DNA of 8,595 bases from an uncultured Dehalococcoidia bacterium (GCA_903890885.1 CAITCX010000425.1:1-8595); one strand, 5' to 3'; counted from the first letter of the stretch, positions 1-6,871 are shown. Numbers and translations are program-made. Notes: generated from the sequence alone by a model not told the origin.

Positions 1-93
1 CCCTTTTGTTGTATCAGACCTATTAACAATCATGCCCGCCGGCTTATCCAAAACCAACAGTTCTTCATCCTCAAAAATTATCTCTGCTTCCAT
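1..93 (-). CDS. RluA-family pseudouridine synthase, N-terminal fragment (runs off the window)
   Basis: Only the first 31 codons are present, read leftward from ATG at 93. The translation begins MEAEIIFEDEELLVLDKP and continues AGMIVN. This matches the strand and loop that open the catalytic domain of RluA-type RNA pseudouridine synthases (pattern 'YEDEDLLVVDKPAGMVV'). These enzymes isomerise uridine in rRNA or tRNA. The motif sits at about residue 6, so there is no room for the N-terminal S4 domain of RluD-type members; this points to an S4-less subfamily. The catalytic Asp lies beyond the edge and cannot be checked. The gene follows a 32-codon small ORF by 5 nt, and the overlapping sequence AAGTGA resembles part of an SD, suggesting translational coupling. 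A GTG at 102-100, overlapping the upstream stop as GTGA, is an alternative start. The family is fairly sure; the RNA target is unknown. Confidence 0.75.
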   Translation of the reverse strand, partial: MEAEIIFEDEELLVLDKPAGMIVNRSDTTKG

Positions 94-98
94 TATCT

Positions 99-197
99 TC
101 ACTTCTTAGATTGTTTTATTTCCAATAATAGATCTTCACGCCAGATAAGCATTCCTACTGACAGAAAAAATATCAATATCATAATACCCTTTCCCAT
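99..197 (-). CDS. Small single-pass membrane protein ORF (32 aa), coupled to the pseudouridine synthase gene
   Basis: A 32-codon frame starts at ATG 197 and stops at TGA 101-99. A purine-rich SD (GAGGGG) lies about 3-5 nt upstream of the ATG. The product begins MGKGIMILIFFLSVGMLIW and ends with a charged tail (RED...EIKQSKK). This is consistent with one short transmembrane helix at about residues 5-19 and a charged C-terminal tail. The stop is 5 nt from the ATG of the RluA-family gene, a spacing typical of translational coupling, and both lie downstream of the promoter at 414-443. I do not recognise a family. It could instead be a translated leader that only tunes expression of the next gene. 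The good SD and tight spacing are what lift it above a chance ORF. Confidence 0.5.
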   Translation of the reverse strand: MGKGIMILIFFLSVGMLIWREDLLLEIKQSKK

Positions 198-222
198 CTT
201 CCCCTCAAAAAAGGTGGTCTGT

Positions 223-354
223 CTAATACCAAACTTCTTGCCCTATCATTCCTTCGAGTAAAAAGTAACAAAATACATTAACCGCAAATAATATAACAAT
301 GATACTAATTATTAACTGTCAATTCAAAAGAAATTTTTTCCCAAGATTCATCAT
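223..354 (-). pseudogene. Possible second tiny membrane-protein frame interrupted by one in-frame TGA
   Basis: Reading leftward from the tandem ATGs at 354 and 351, the frame gives MMNLGKKFLLN, then TGA at 321-319. It continues open as QLIISIIVILFAVN and so on to TAG at 225-223. If the TGA were TGG (Trp), the product would be a 43-residue protein with a basic N-terminus (KK), one hydrophobic helix of about 20 residues, and a short tail ending in GQEVWY. It would end 25 nt before the next small ORF. This could be a decayed gene, a sequence error or a polymorphic stop. Equally, T-rich intergenic DNA often translates into hydrophobic peptides by chance, and no clear SD precedes the ATGs. Treat it as a candidate only. 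Confidence 0.25.
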
Positions 355-362
355 CTTAAGTA

Positions 363-377
363 TTCGGAACTGCCGAA
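363..377. repeat. Small inverted repeat TTCGG-N5-CCGAA in the leader
   Basis: A perfect 5-bp GC-containing inverted repeat (363-367 and 373-377) with a 5-nt loop lies about 30-45 nt inside the predicted transcript of the minus-strand small-ORF unit. It could fold in RNA or bind a protein. It is short, and no function is shown. Confidence 0.3.
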
Positions 378-413
378 CAAATACCAGGATATCCCATTTT
401 CTTTCCCACTTAG

Positions 414-443
414 ATTATATACAAAATTCTAAACCCTGTTCAA
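414..443 (-). promoter_or_regulatory. Sigma-A-like promoter for the small ORF / pseudouridine synthase unit
   Basis: On the minus strand, TTGAAC (443-438) is followed by an 18-nt spacer and a perfect TATAAT (419-414). The predicted start of transcription is near 407. That gives a leader of roughly 210 nt before the 32-codon ORF, containing the interrupted frame and a small hairpin. The perfect -10 is the main support; AT-rich DNA makes chance matches possible. Confidence 0.5.
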
Positions 444-614
444 TTCTTTACCACTTTAACATTATTAAGTAAAAATATGGTTGCAATTTATCGTTCCAGG
501 TAAAAAAAAGGTTACAATTTGAATAATTATTAAACACTTAAACGACCAGTGTAACCACCAGCAATAACCTGATATTCAAAGATTGGACCAGGAGGCTGGG
601 ACGTGTACAAGTAA
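444..614. other. Apparently non-coding spacer between the pseudouridine synthase promoter and glpX
   Basis: I see no credible protein-coding frame here on either strand. It holds a direct repeat (GGTTGCAATTT at 479-489 and GGTTACAATTT at 510-520, one mismatch, 31 bp apart, about three helical turns) that could be paired protein-binding sites. It also holds a perfect AGGAGG at 590-595 with no gene behind it. Confidence 0.5.
479..520. repeat. Direct repeat, 11 bp with one mismatch, 31-bp period
   Basis: GGTTGCAATTT (479-489) recurs as GGTTACAATTT (510-520). The copies would lie on the same face of the helix. They sit upstream of the minus-strand promoter at 414-443, so they could be activator or repressor sites for it. 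Chance recurrence in AT-rich DNA cannot be excluded. Confidence 0.35.
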
Positions 615-640
615 ACGGGATAGTTTATTAACTATCCCGT
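615..640 (-). terminator. Probable glpX transcription terminator hairpin
   Basis: A perfect 10-bp stem (615-624 ACGGGATAGT, 631-640 ACTATCCCGT) closes a 6-nt loop. It begins 22 nt past the glpX stop codon, the expected place for a terminator. On the minus strand it is followed only by TTACTTGT, a poor U-tract, so termination may be weak or the hairpin may mainly protect the 3' end. Confidence 0.55.
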
Positions 641-662
641 CGGGTTATCAATTCCGAACCTT

Positions 663-1664
663 TTAATGAAATTCGATTAAACTGACCTTATCCAGCTTTT
701 CAAAATTGTGCCATGAATCTATCCAGCGAACAGTACCGGATTTTGACCGCATGGCGATGGATTGAGTTCTGGCTCCACCGGACATATAGCGTACACCCTG
801 CAGCAGTTCTCCGCTGCTGACACCTGTAGCTGCGAAAAAGACATCATCGCTGTCGATTAAATCCTCTGTTTTATAGACTTTGGTGAGATCAACCCCATCA
901 GCGATAGCCTGGTTTCTTTCCTTTTCATCCCGCGGCCAGGCCATGCACTGGATCGTACCACCTACACACAGTATTGCCGCCGCTGAAAGGACCCCTTCCG
1001 GCGTACCGCCAACGCCCATTAAAACATCGACACCGGTGTTCGGTAAAGCAGCTTGAATGCTGGCAGCAACATCGCCATCGGAAATTAATTTTACCCTGGC
1101 TCCAGCCGCCCGGATTTCTGAAAGTAATTTTTCATGGCGCGGTCTGTCCAGGACTACTACGGTAATTTCTGATACCTTGCGTTTTTTTACTTCTGCAATA
1201 TTTTTTAAGTTATTAGCCACCGAATCATTGATATTTATGGCATCTTTTGCTTCATGACCGGTTACAATCTTATTCATATATACAAACTGACGAGGACAAT
1301 GGATCGTCCCCCGAGCGGACAAAGCTACCACCGAGATCGCCCCCGGCAGGCCCCTGGCAACCAAGGTGGTGCCGTCTACAGGATCAACGGCAATATCAAC
1401 CTTTAAATCGGAACCATCCCCTATTTTTTCTCCGATATAGAGCATAGGAGCATCGTCCTTTTCCCCTTCGCCGATTACAACCACCCCGTCCATGCGAACG
1501 TAACCTAATACTTTACGCATGGCATTGACTGCAGCCTGATCTACCTGGTTCTTATTACCCATTCCCAAATAACGGGCTGAAACCAGAGCAGCAGACTCCG
1601 TTACCCGTACCAGCTCCATAGCAATGTTGCGTTCCAGTGGTGCACGTACATTTTCATTTATCAT
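663..1664 (-). CDS. glpX: Class II fructose-1,6-bisphosphatase GlpX
   Basis: This complete 333-residue protein has the usual GlpX length. The enzyme hydrolyses fructose-1,6-bisphosphate to fructose-6-phosphate in the cytoplasm, a metal-dependent and committed step of gluconeogenesis; some relatives also act on sedoheptulose-1,7-bisphosphate. Family signatures run in order: MELVRVTESAAL (16-27), GEGEKDDAPMLYIGEK (65-80), the metal/phosphate motif DPVDGT (94-99), SDGDVAAS (195-202) and GGTPEG (219-224). By comparison with the E. coli protein as I recall it, D42, E66, D94 and E223 match acidic active-site residues, and D97 stands where E. coli and B. subtilis have Glu. ATG 1664 starts the ORF but lacks a clear SD. 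M16 aligns with the start of many homologues, so the true start is uncertain. It is divergent from mfd and likely monocistronic, ending at the 615-640 hairpin. Confidence 0.95.
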   Translation of the reverse strand: MINENVRAPLERNIAMELVRVTESAALVSARYLGMGNKNQVDQAAVNAMRKVLGYVRMDGVVVIGEGEKDDAPMLYIGEKIGDGSDLKVDIAVDPVDGTTLVARGLPGAISVVALSARGTIHCPRQFVYMNKIVTGHEAKDAININDSVANNLKNIAEVKKRKVSEITVVVLDRPRHEKLLSEIRAAGARVKLISDGDVAASIQAALPNTGVDVLMGVGGTPEGVLSAAAILCVGGTIQCMAWPRDEKERNQAIADGVDLTKVYKTEDLIDSDDVFFAATGVSSGELLQGVRYMSGGARTQSIAMRSKSGTVRWIDSWHNFEKLDKVSLIEFH

Positions 1665-1680
1665 GCCAACATTCTACAAC

Positions 1681-1729
1681 AATCTAAAATAGAACGCTAT
1701 ATAGTAAATCTACTATCCATCTTTAGATT
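1681..1729. promoter_or_regulatory. Nested inverted repeats in the glpX-mfd divergent region (operator-like)
   Basis: An outer 8-bp inverted repeat (AATCTAAA at 1681-1688, TTTAGATT at 1722-1729) surrounds an inner perfect one (ATAGTA-AATC-TACTAT, 1701-1716). A second TTTAGAT copy at 1728-1734 overlaps the likely mfd -35 box. The position between divergent genes suits an operator or overlapping promoters. No known regulator motif is recognised, and no convincing glpX promoter could be picked. Confidence 0.3.
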
Positions 1730-1756
1730 TAGATCGGTACTATGTTAAAATACAAT
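1728..1756 (+). promoter_or_regulatory. Probable mfd promoter
   Basis: TTTAGA (1728-1733), a 17-bp spacer and TACAAT (1751-1756) give a reasonable sigma-A-type match. An overlapping alternative is TTTAGA (1722-1727), 18 bp, TAAAAT (1746-1751). Either predicts a start between about 1758 and 1764, so the mfd leader is roughly 50 nt long. Confidence 0.45.
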
Positions 1757-1760
1757 AACA

Positions 1761-1799
1761 GGGCTAGCCATTTATGACTAGCTCCAAAAGGTTTTGGAG
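1761..1799 (+). promoter_or_regulatory. mfd leader with two mutually exclusive hairpins; one sequesters the SD
   Basis: Hairpin B is a perfect 8-bp inverted repeat, CTCCAAAA-GG-TTTTGGAG (1782-1799). Its right arm contains the mfd SD (GGAG, 1796-1799), and its left arm supplies the complementary CTCC. Hairpin A pairs 1761-1767 (GGGCTAG) with 1778-1784 (CTAGCTC), including one G-U pair in RNA, around a 10-nt loop. A and B share 1782-1784, so they cannot form together: A would free the SD, and B would hide it. No U-tract follows B, so it is not a terminator. The base pairing is seen directly; a regulatory role is inferred. Confidence 0.45.
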
Positions 1800-1810
1800 A
1801 AACGTTTAAA

Positions 1811-4800
1811 GTGCAAACAGATTTAAAGCTGATCATTCAGCTTATTGATGAACTTCCCTCCTTTAGAGAATTGCTAACAAAGATAAACAGTTCCAAGGGT
1901 AAAGAAAACCGGATTTTGTTGCTGGAAGCGGCCAAGCCTTACCTGATCACAGCTTTATATAGTAAACTGCAACTACCAATTCTGGTGGTAACCGCTCAGT
2001 CGGAAAGAGCCAAGGATTTGTATGAACAGCTAGCCTACTGGGGCAGCGCAGTAGAAACCTACCTATTTCCCGAACCGGATACCATTCCATATCAACGTGC
2101 GATATCCGATTGGTCAGTTGAGCAGGACCGTCTTCAGGTTCTATCGGCTTTGGCAGGCACTGATAAAAAAAAGGGAGGGCATCTGGTGGTTGCCTCTGCC
2201 CAGGCTCTCATGCAAAGATTGACTGACGCTAAAGAATTTAAGGCGCAGTGCTTTACTATCGGGACTGGCTCAGAAATAGATCCGCTGGTATTAATGGGTA
2301 AATGGGAGGTTTTGGGCTATCAGGTGGAAAATATGGTTGAGCAACCCGGCTCGATCAGCCGCCGGGGCGGTATTGTAGATATCTTTCCGCCTACTACAGA
2401 CTATCCGGTCAGATTAGAATTTTTCGGCAATACAGTTGAAAGTATGCGTTTTTTCGATACCTCCACACAACGCTCGCTTAAAGTCATTGACCAATTAAAC
2501 GTCAGCCCGGCTTCCGGAATATTACCGGTGAAGGATTCATCCAGTCTTTTTAAAACCTTGAATGGACTCGATCTAGTCTCATGCAACGCTGAAACCAGAC
2601 AACAATTCGAAAAAGAAATAGCTCTGATTTCCAGTGGACAAAAACCTGCCAATCTCAATTTCTATGCACCCTATTTTAATAATGGAACATTATTCGATTA
2701 TCTTCCGACAAACTCAATTATCATTTTCGATGATTTTAATTCAATACTGGATGAAATTGCTTTTGTGGCCGATGAGTCCGAAGGGATGCGTCTTAAAAAA
2801 ATTGAGAGCGGGGATTTGCCGGGGAATTTCCCAAAACCTTTCCTGCTCTGGTCAGAAATAGAAAAAAGCCTGGGGCCAAGAAAAACCATTTCTCTGGCTT
2901 CCTGGGAAGGTTCGGCACACTCAGATTACCATCACCTGGATTTTATTCCAGCCGTTACTTACGCTGGTCAGTTACCGTCCTTGATTGAAAAATCAAGGAT
3001 TTTAACAGGTCAACAGAAACGTCTAATTTACGTCAGCAATCAAGCCAGTCGTTTATCCGAACTATTCGAAGAAGCAAATATTTATACCCAGCCTTTAACT
3101 GAGATTAAAAGCCTACCCCTGCCCGGAACGATTACACTGGTGCAAGGTTCGCTGGCTGCAGGTTGGACGATGGGCAACACTCACCTTCTCACAGACAGCG
3201 AAATCTTCGGTTTTTTTAAAGAAAGGCGACTTCTTAAAAAACGCCCTGTTAAGAAACACAAACTTCTGGTTGACATAAAACCGGGAGACTATGTGGTTCA
3301 TATTGAACACGGGGTCGGCCAGTTTAACGGCATTGTCACAATGTCCACATCCAATACGGAAAAAGAATATCTGGTCTTGATTTATGCGGCTGGAGATAAA
3401 CTTTATGTGCCTACCGATCAGATTGACAGGCTTAACCGGTATATCGGTTCTGGTGAAAGCACACCAACTCTAAGCCGGTTAGGCACACAGGAATGGACCC
3501 GCACCAAACAAAAAGTTAAGAAAGAGGTTGAGGAAATCGCTCTAGACCTTTTGCAACTATACGCCGCCCGTGAGGTCGTACCGGGTTTTGCCTTTTCGCA
3601 GGATACTGTCTGGCAGAGAGAACTGGAGGCCTCTTTCCCTTACATCGAGACGCCCGACCAGATCAAAGTGCAGGAAGAAGTCAAAGAAGATATGGCCCGC
3701 GAAAAACCGATGGATAGACTGGTGGTTGGTGATGTGGGTTACGGTAAAACAGAAATCGCCGTCCGAGCAGCTTTTAAGGCAGTTATGGACAATAAGCAGG
3801 TAGCTATCCTGGTACCCACGACGGTATTGGCAGAGCAGCATTATCTGACTTTTAAGCAACGCATGGGAGCTTTTCCTGTGAAGATTGAAGTGCTCAGCCG
3901 CTTCCGCTCGGCCAAAGATCAGAAAGAAGTGATTGCCGAGTTGCTAACCGGAACGGTTAATATCTGCATTGGCACCCATCGCCTGTTACAGAAAGATGTA
4001 ATATTTAAAGACCTGGGATTACTGGTTATTGATGAGGAACAGCGTTTCGGTGTCTCCCACAAAGAATTTCTGAAAAAAATGCGCGAACAGGTGGATGTGT
4101 TAACCCTGAGCGCAACGCCCATTCCACGCACTTTGCACATGTCGCTGGTAGGTGTTCGGGACATGAGCTTGATTGAAACTCCACCAGAAAACCGTTTACC
4201 CATTCGCACCTTTGTCGCCGAATATAACGATCAATTGGTAAGAGAGTCCATTTTACGTGAAATAGAACGCAACGGCCAGGTGTTTTTTGTGCATAACCGC
4301 GTCCAGGGCATCTCTTTGATCGCTGAAAAATTACATAAGCTGGTTCCAGAAGCCAAAATAGATATCGGTCACGGGCAGATGCCCGAAGAGCAACTTGAAA
4401 AGGTGATGTACAATTTCCAGCAAGGTAATAGCAATATCCTGGTCTGTACCACAATTATCGAATCCGGTCTGGATTTACCTAACGCGAATACGCTAATCGT
4501 CAACCAGGCCGACCGCTTCGGACTCACCCAACTCTACCAATTACGCGGCAGAATCGGTAGAGGCAGCAACCTGGCCTATGCCTATTTTCTATACGATCGC
4601 GATAAACAATTAAACCTGGCAGCAGAAAAAAGGTTGCGCACAATCTACGAAGCAACCGATTTGGGAGCCGGATTCGGCATCGCTATGAAAGATCTGGAGA
4701 TCAGAGGCGCCGGTTCATTGCTGGGCATGCGCCAGAGCGGCAGTATAAGCGCTGTCGGCTTTAATTTGTATACCGATTTGCTGGCTCAAGCGGTAGAAGA

Positions 4801-5269
4801 ACAGAAGGCCAAACAAGCGGGAGACAAGAAACTAATAAAGGCTGTAAAAAGACCAGATCCTTCCATCGATTTGCCTCTGAAGGCCTATATTCCGGACGAT
4901 TACATAACAGGTACAGACATGCGTTTGAGCATCTATCAAAAGCTGACCGGGTTTAATACTAAAGAACAGGTAGACGATCTGGCGAAAGAGCTGCTGGACC
5001 GCTTCGGCCAGTTGCCGCCTGAAGCCCAAAACCTCCTCTATGTCTTGAGGCTAAAGGCTATCGCCCTGAGAACGGGGGTTGATTCCATAAATACTAACGA
5101 AGGCTTAATCACAATACGTCTGCTACCTGGACTTTTTATAAACCGGCAGAATCTTGGCACCATGTACCGATACGGTCCAAAAATCGGTTTATCCCAAATA
5201 AGTATCACTATCAAACGTCTAGGTAAAGATTGGCAGAAACTATTAGAGGAACTGATAAAGTGTCTCTAA
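1811..5269 (+). CDS. mfd: Transcription-repair coupling factor Mfd
   Basis: This complete 1152-residue protein has the normal Mfd length (E. coli 1148). Mfd is a DNA translocase that pushes stalled RNA polymerase off lesions and recruits UvrA for transcription-coupled repair. The UvrB-like N-terminal module includes EQPGSISRRGGIVDIFPP (from about 177). The RNA polymerase-interacting domain shows KPGDYVVHIEHGVGQFNG (from about 491). The helicase core has Walker A GDVGYGKT (640-647), DEEQ (741-744), LSATPIPRT (766-774) and the motif VI region QLRGRIGR (910-917). The C-terminal regulatory domain begins near 1020 (PLKAYIPDDYI). All core motifs are intact. Translation starts at GTG 1811. The SD GGAG at 1796-1799 is 11 nt away, somewhat far, and no alternative in-frame start lies nearby. 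It is divergent from glpX, and no terminator is evident before the next gene. Confidence 0.97.
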   Translation: MQTDLKLIIQLIDELPSFRELLTKINSSKGKENRILLLEAAKPYLITALYSKLQLPILVVTAQSERAKDLYEQLAYWGSAVETYLFPEPDTIPYQRAISDWSVEQDRLQVLSALAGTDKKKGGHLVVASAQALMQRLTDAKEFKAQCFTIGTGSEIDPLVLMGKWEVLGYQVENMVEQPGSISRRGGIVDIFPPTTDYPVRLEFFGNTVESMRFFDTSTQRSLKVIDQLNVSPASGILPVKDSSSLFKTLNGLDLVSCNAETRQQFEKEIALISSGQKPANLNFYAPYFNNGTLFDYLPTNSIIIFDDFNSILDEIAFVADESEGMRLKKIESGDLPGNFPKPFLLWSEIEKSLGPRKTISLASWEGSAHSDYHHLDFIPAVTYAGQLPSLIEKSRILTGQQKRLIYVSNQASRLSELFEEANIYTQPLTEIKSLPLPGTITLVQGSLAAGWTMGNTHLLTDSEIFGFFKERRLLKKRPVKKHKLLVDIKPGDYVVHIEHGVGQFNGIVTMSTSNTEKEYLVLIYAAGDKLYVPTDQIDRLNRYIGSGESTPTLSRLGTQEWTRTKQKVKKEVEEIALDLLQLYAAREVVPGFAFSQDTVWQRELEASFPYIETPDQIKVQEEVKEDMAREKPMDRLVVGDVGYGKTEIAVRAAFKAVMDNKQVAILVPTTVLAEQHYLTFKQRMGAFPVKIEVLSRFRSAKDQKEVIAELLTGTVNICIGTHRLLQKDVIFKDLGLLVIDEEQRFGVSHKEFLKKMREQVDVLTLSATPIPRTLHMSLVGVRDMSLIETPPENRLPIRTFVAEYNDQLVRESILREIERNGQVFFVHNRVQGISLIAEKLHKLVPEAKIDIGHGQMPEEQLEKVMYNFQQGNSNILVCTTIIESGLDLPNANTLIVNQADRFGLTQLYQLRGRIGRGSNLAYAYFLYDRDKQLNLAAEKRLRTIYEATDLGAGFGIAMKDLEIRGAGSLLGMRQSGSISAVGFNLYTDLLAQAVEEQKAKQAGDKKLIKAVKRPDPSIDLPLKAYIPDDYITGTDMRLSIYQKLTGFNTKEQVDDLAKELLDRFGQLPPEAQNLLYVLRLKAIALRTGVDSINTNEGLITIRLLPGLFINRQNLGTMYRYGPKIGLSQISITIKRLGKDWQKLLEELIKCL

Positions 5270-5288
5270 ATATCAGGTAATTAACATA

Positions 5289-5316
5289 TTGCAATTGGAA
5301 AGTGTTAAAATGTAAT
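5289..5316 (+). promoter_or_regulatory. Possible promoter for the radical SAM gene
   Basis: TTGCAA (5289-5294), a 16-bp spacer and TGTAAT (5311-5316) lie in the 84-nt gap after mfd. An alternative is TTAACA (5281-5286) with TAAAAT (5306-5311), 19 bp apart. With no terminator after mfd, read-through from mfd is also possible. Confidence 0.35.
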
Positions 5317-5342
5317 TAGAGAATAACGGGTTTGTTTGTAAC

Positions 5343-5348
5343 AGGAGA
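5343..5348 (+). promoter_or_regulatory. Ribosome binding site that fixes a TTG start
   Basis: AGGAGA is placed 5 nt before TTG 5354. The next candidate, ATG 5366, would be about 17 nt from the SD, so TTG is preferred. Confidence 0.7.
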
Positions 5349-5353
5349 CTGAT

Positions 5354-6871
5354 TTGAATATATTAATGGTTTATCCCCAGTATCCGGACACTTTTTGGAG
5401 TTTTAAACACGCTATCAGGTTCGTATTGAAGAAAGCCGCTTTCCCGCCCCTGGGTCTATTAACCGTGGCTGCCATGATCCCCCAGGAATGGAATAAAAAA
5501 CTGGTGGACATGAACGTCCGTACCTTGACTGACAAAGATATCAAATGGGCTGATTATGTTTTTATCAGCGCCATGGTAGTACAAAAAAATTCGGTTAAGG
5601 AAGTCATACGCCGGGTAAAAAAACTGGGTGTGAAAATGGTGGCAGGCGGCCCGCTCTTTACTACCGAACCTGAGCAGTTTGAAGATGTCGATCATCTGGT
5701 GTTAAACGAAGCCGAGATTACACTGGAACCGTTTTTAAAAGACCTGGCAGCCGGCAAAGCACAGCATATTTACACTACTACGGAACACCCGCCCATCACT
5801 TCCACACCGACGCCGATGTATTCCCTGATAAATATGAATAACTACACTTCGATGAGCATCCAATATTCAAGGGGCTGCCCGTTTAACTGTGAGTTTTGCG
5901 ATATCACCGTCCTGGACGGGCGCGTTCCACGCACCAAAAATACCTCTCAATTGTTTTCAGAAATGGAATCTCTATTAAGCAAAGGCTGGCGCGGCAGCCT
6001 TTTCATCGTGGATGATAATTTTATTGGCAATAAAGGAAAATTAAAAACCGAAATCCTGCCGGCTTTAATTGAGTGGCAGAGCAGGAGGAAGCATCCGTTC
6101 ACTTTGTTTACCGAAGCTTCGATCAATCTGGTAGATGACGAAGAGCTGATGAATATGATGACCAAAGCCGGTTTCAACCGGGTCTTCATCGGTATTGAGA
6201 CGCCCAATGAAGCCAGTTTGACCGAATGCAGCAAGAACCAGAATGTCAGTCGCGATCTAGTGGCGGCAGTGAAGAAGATCCATAACCACGGTATGGAAGT
6301 CATGGCCGGGTTCATAGTAGGATTTGATAGCGATCAGGCTGAGATTTTCAAATCTCAGATCAACTTCATCCAAAAAAGTGGAATCGTAACAGCTATGGTT
6401 GGACTTTTAAATGCCCCCCGCGGCACCCGTTTGTATCAACGTATGAAGAAAGAAAATCGCCTGCTCGAGCAGGAATTTAGCGGCGACAATATGGACTACT
6501 CTCTTAATTTTGAGCCAAAAATGAACCGCGTAAAATTAATTGATGGATATCATCACATTTTAAATACGATATATTCGCCCAAAGAATACTACGAACGGAT
6601 TAAAACTCTGCAAACGGAATATAAACCCCGCAAACGGCTCAGATTCCCGACTTTCAGATTTTCAGTAAGTCAATTAATCGGCCTGGCCAATTGCGTCTGG
6701 TTTGTGGGTATCAAGGAAAAAGGACGGAGATACTATTGGAGGTCATTTGCCTCAACCCTTTTCCTTAAACCCAGCTCGTTTCCGATGTTTATACAATTGT
6801 CGATCTTCGGTTTTCATTTTAGAAAAGTGATTAACAAAGGCGTTGCCAACCCGGCAATTAGCGCCATATAA
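5354..6871 (+). CDS. B12-binding domain / radical SAM protein with DUF4070-type C-terminus, substrate unknown
   Basis: The product has 505 residues. Residues 1-140 resemble a cobalamin-binding Rossmann domain (MNILMVYPQYPDTFWSFKH, then PPLGLLTVAAMIP and AGGPLFTTEP). No DxHxxG motif is seen, as in many B12-dependent radical SAM enzymes. The [4Fe-4S] motif is CPFNCEFC (C175, C179, C182; CX3CX2C), followed by a TIM-barrel core with GIETPNEASL and GFIVGFDSD. The C-terminus (about 400-495), with YHHILNTIYSPKEYY, GRRYYWRSF and GFHFRKV, matches the DUF4070 domain as I remember it. The hopanoid C2 methylase HpnP is related, but nothing nearby concerns hopanoids. The expected chemistry is cobalamin-assisted methylation or another radical reaction of an unknown small molecule or lipid. 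It starts at TTG behind AGGAGA and ends at a strong terminator. Superfamily sure, function open. Confidence 0.88.
   Translation: MNILMVYPQYPDTFWSFKHAIRFVLKKAAFPPLGLLTVAAMIPQEWNKKLVDMNVRTLTDKDIKWADYVFISAMVVQKNSVKEVIRRVKKLGVKMVAGGPLFTTEPEQFEDVDHLVLNEAEITLEPFLKDLAAGKAQHIYTTTEHPPITSTPTPMYSLINMNNYTSMSIQYSRGCPFNCEFCDITVLDGRVPRTKNTSQLFSEMESLLSKGWRGSLFIVDDNFIGNKGKLKTEILPALIEWQSRRKHPFTLFTEASINLVDDEELMNMMTKAGFNRVFIGIETPNEASLTECSKNQNVSRDLVAAVKKIHNHGMEVMAGFIVGFDSDQAEIFKSQINFIQKSGIVTAMVGLLNAPRGTRLYQRMKKENRLLEQEFSGDNMDYSLNFEPKMNRVKLIDGYHHILNTIYSPKEYYERIKTLQTEYKPRKRLRFPTFRFSVSQLIGLANCVWFVGIKEKGRRYYWRSFASTLFLKPSSFPMFIQLSIFGFHFRKVINKGVANPAISAI

Noticed and set aside
198..236. Attenuator-like element (weak TGGT/ACCA stem then CCTTTTTT) before the 32-codon ORF, minus strand
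   Set aside because: The stem is only 4 bp with a 9-nt loop, too weak to call.
319..321. TGA read as selenocysteine in the small interrupted frame
   Set aside because: No SECIS-like hairpin is seen just downstream, and the hydrophobic context makes TGG/Trp or chance more likely.
974..1447. Plus-strand open frames of 63-66 codons inside glpX
   Set aside because: They overlap one another and glpX, and have no family resemblance or RBS.
4026..4454. A 142-codon minus-strand open frame inside mfd
   Set aside because: It lies wholly within a strongly conserved part of mfd, its translation resembles no family, and no SD precedes it.
5270..5353. A cobalamin riboswitch ahead of the B12-binding radical SAM gene
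   Set aside because: The gap is only 84 nt, far too short for a cobalamin riboswitch, and no B12-box-like sequence is seen.
5947..6315. A 122-codon minus-strand open frame inside the radical SAM gene
   Set aside because: It is a shadow of the conserved plus-strand gene and shows no recognisable domain.
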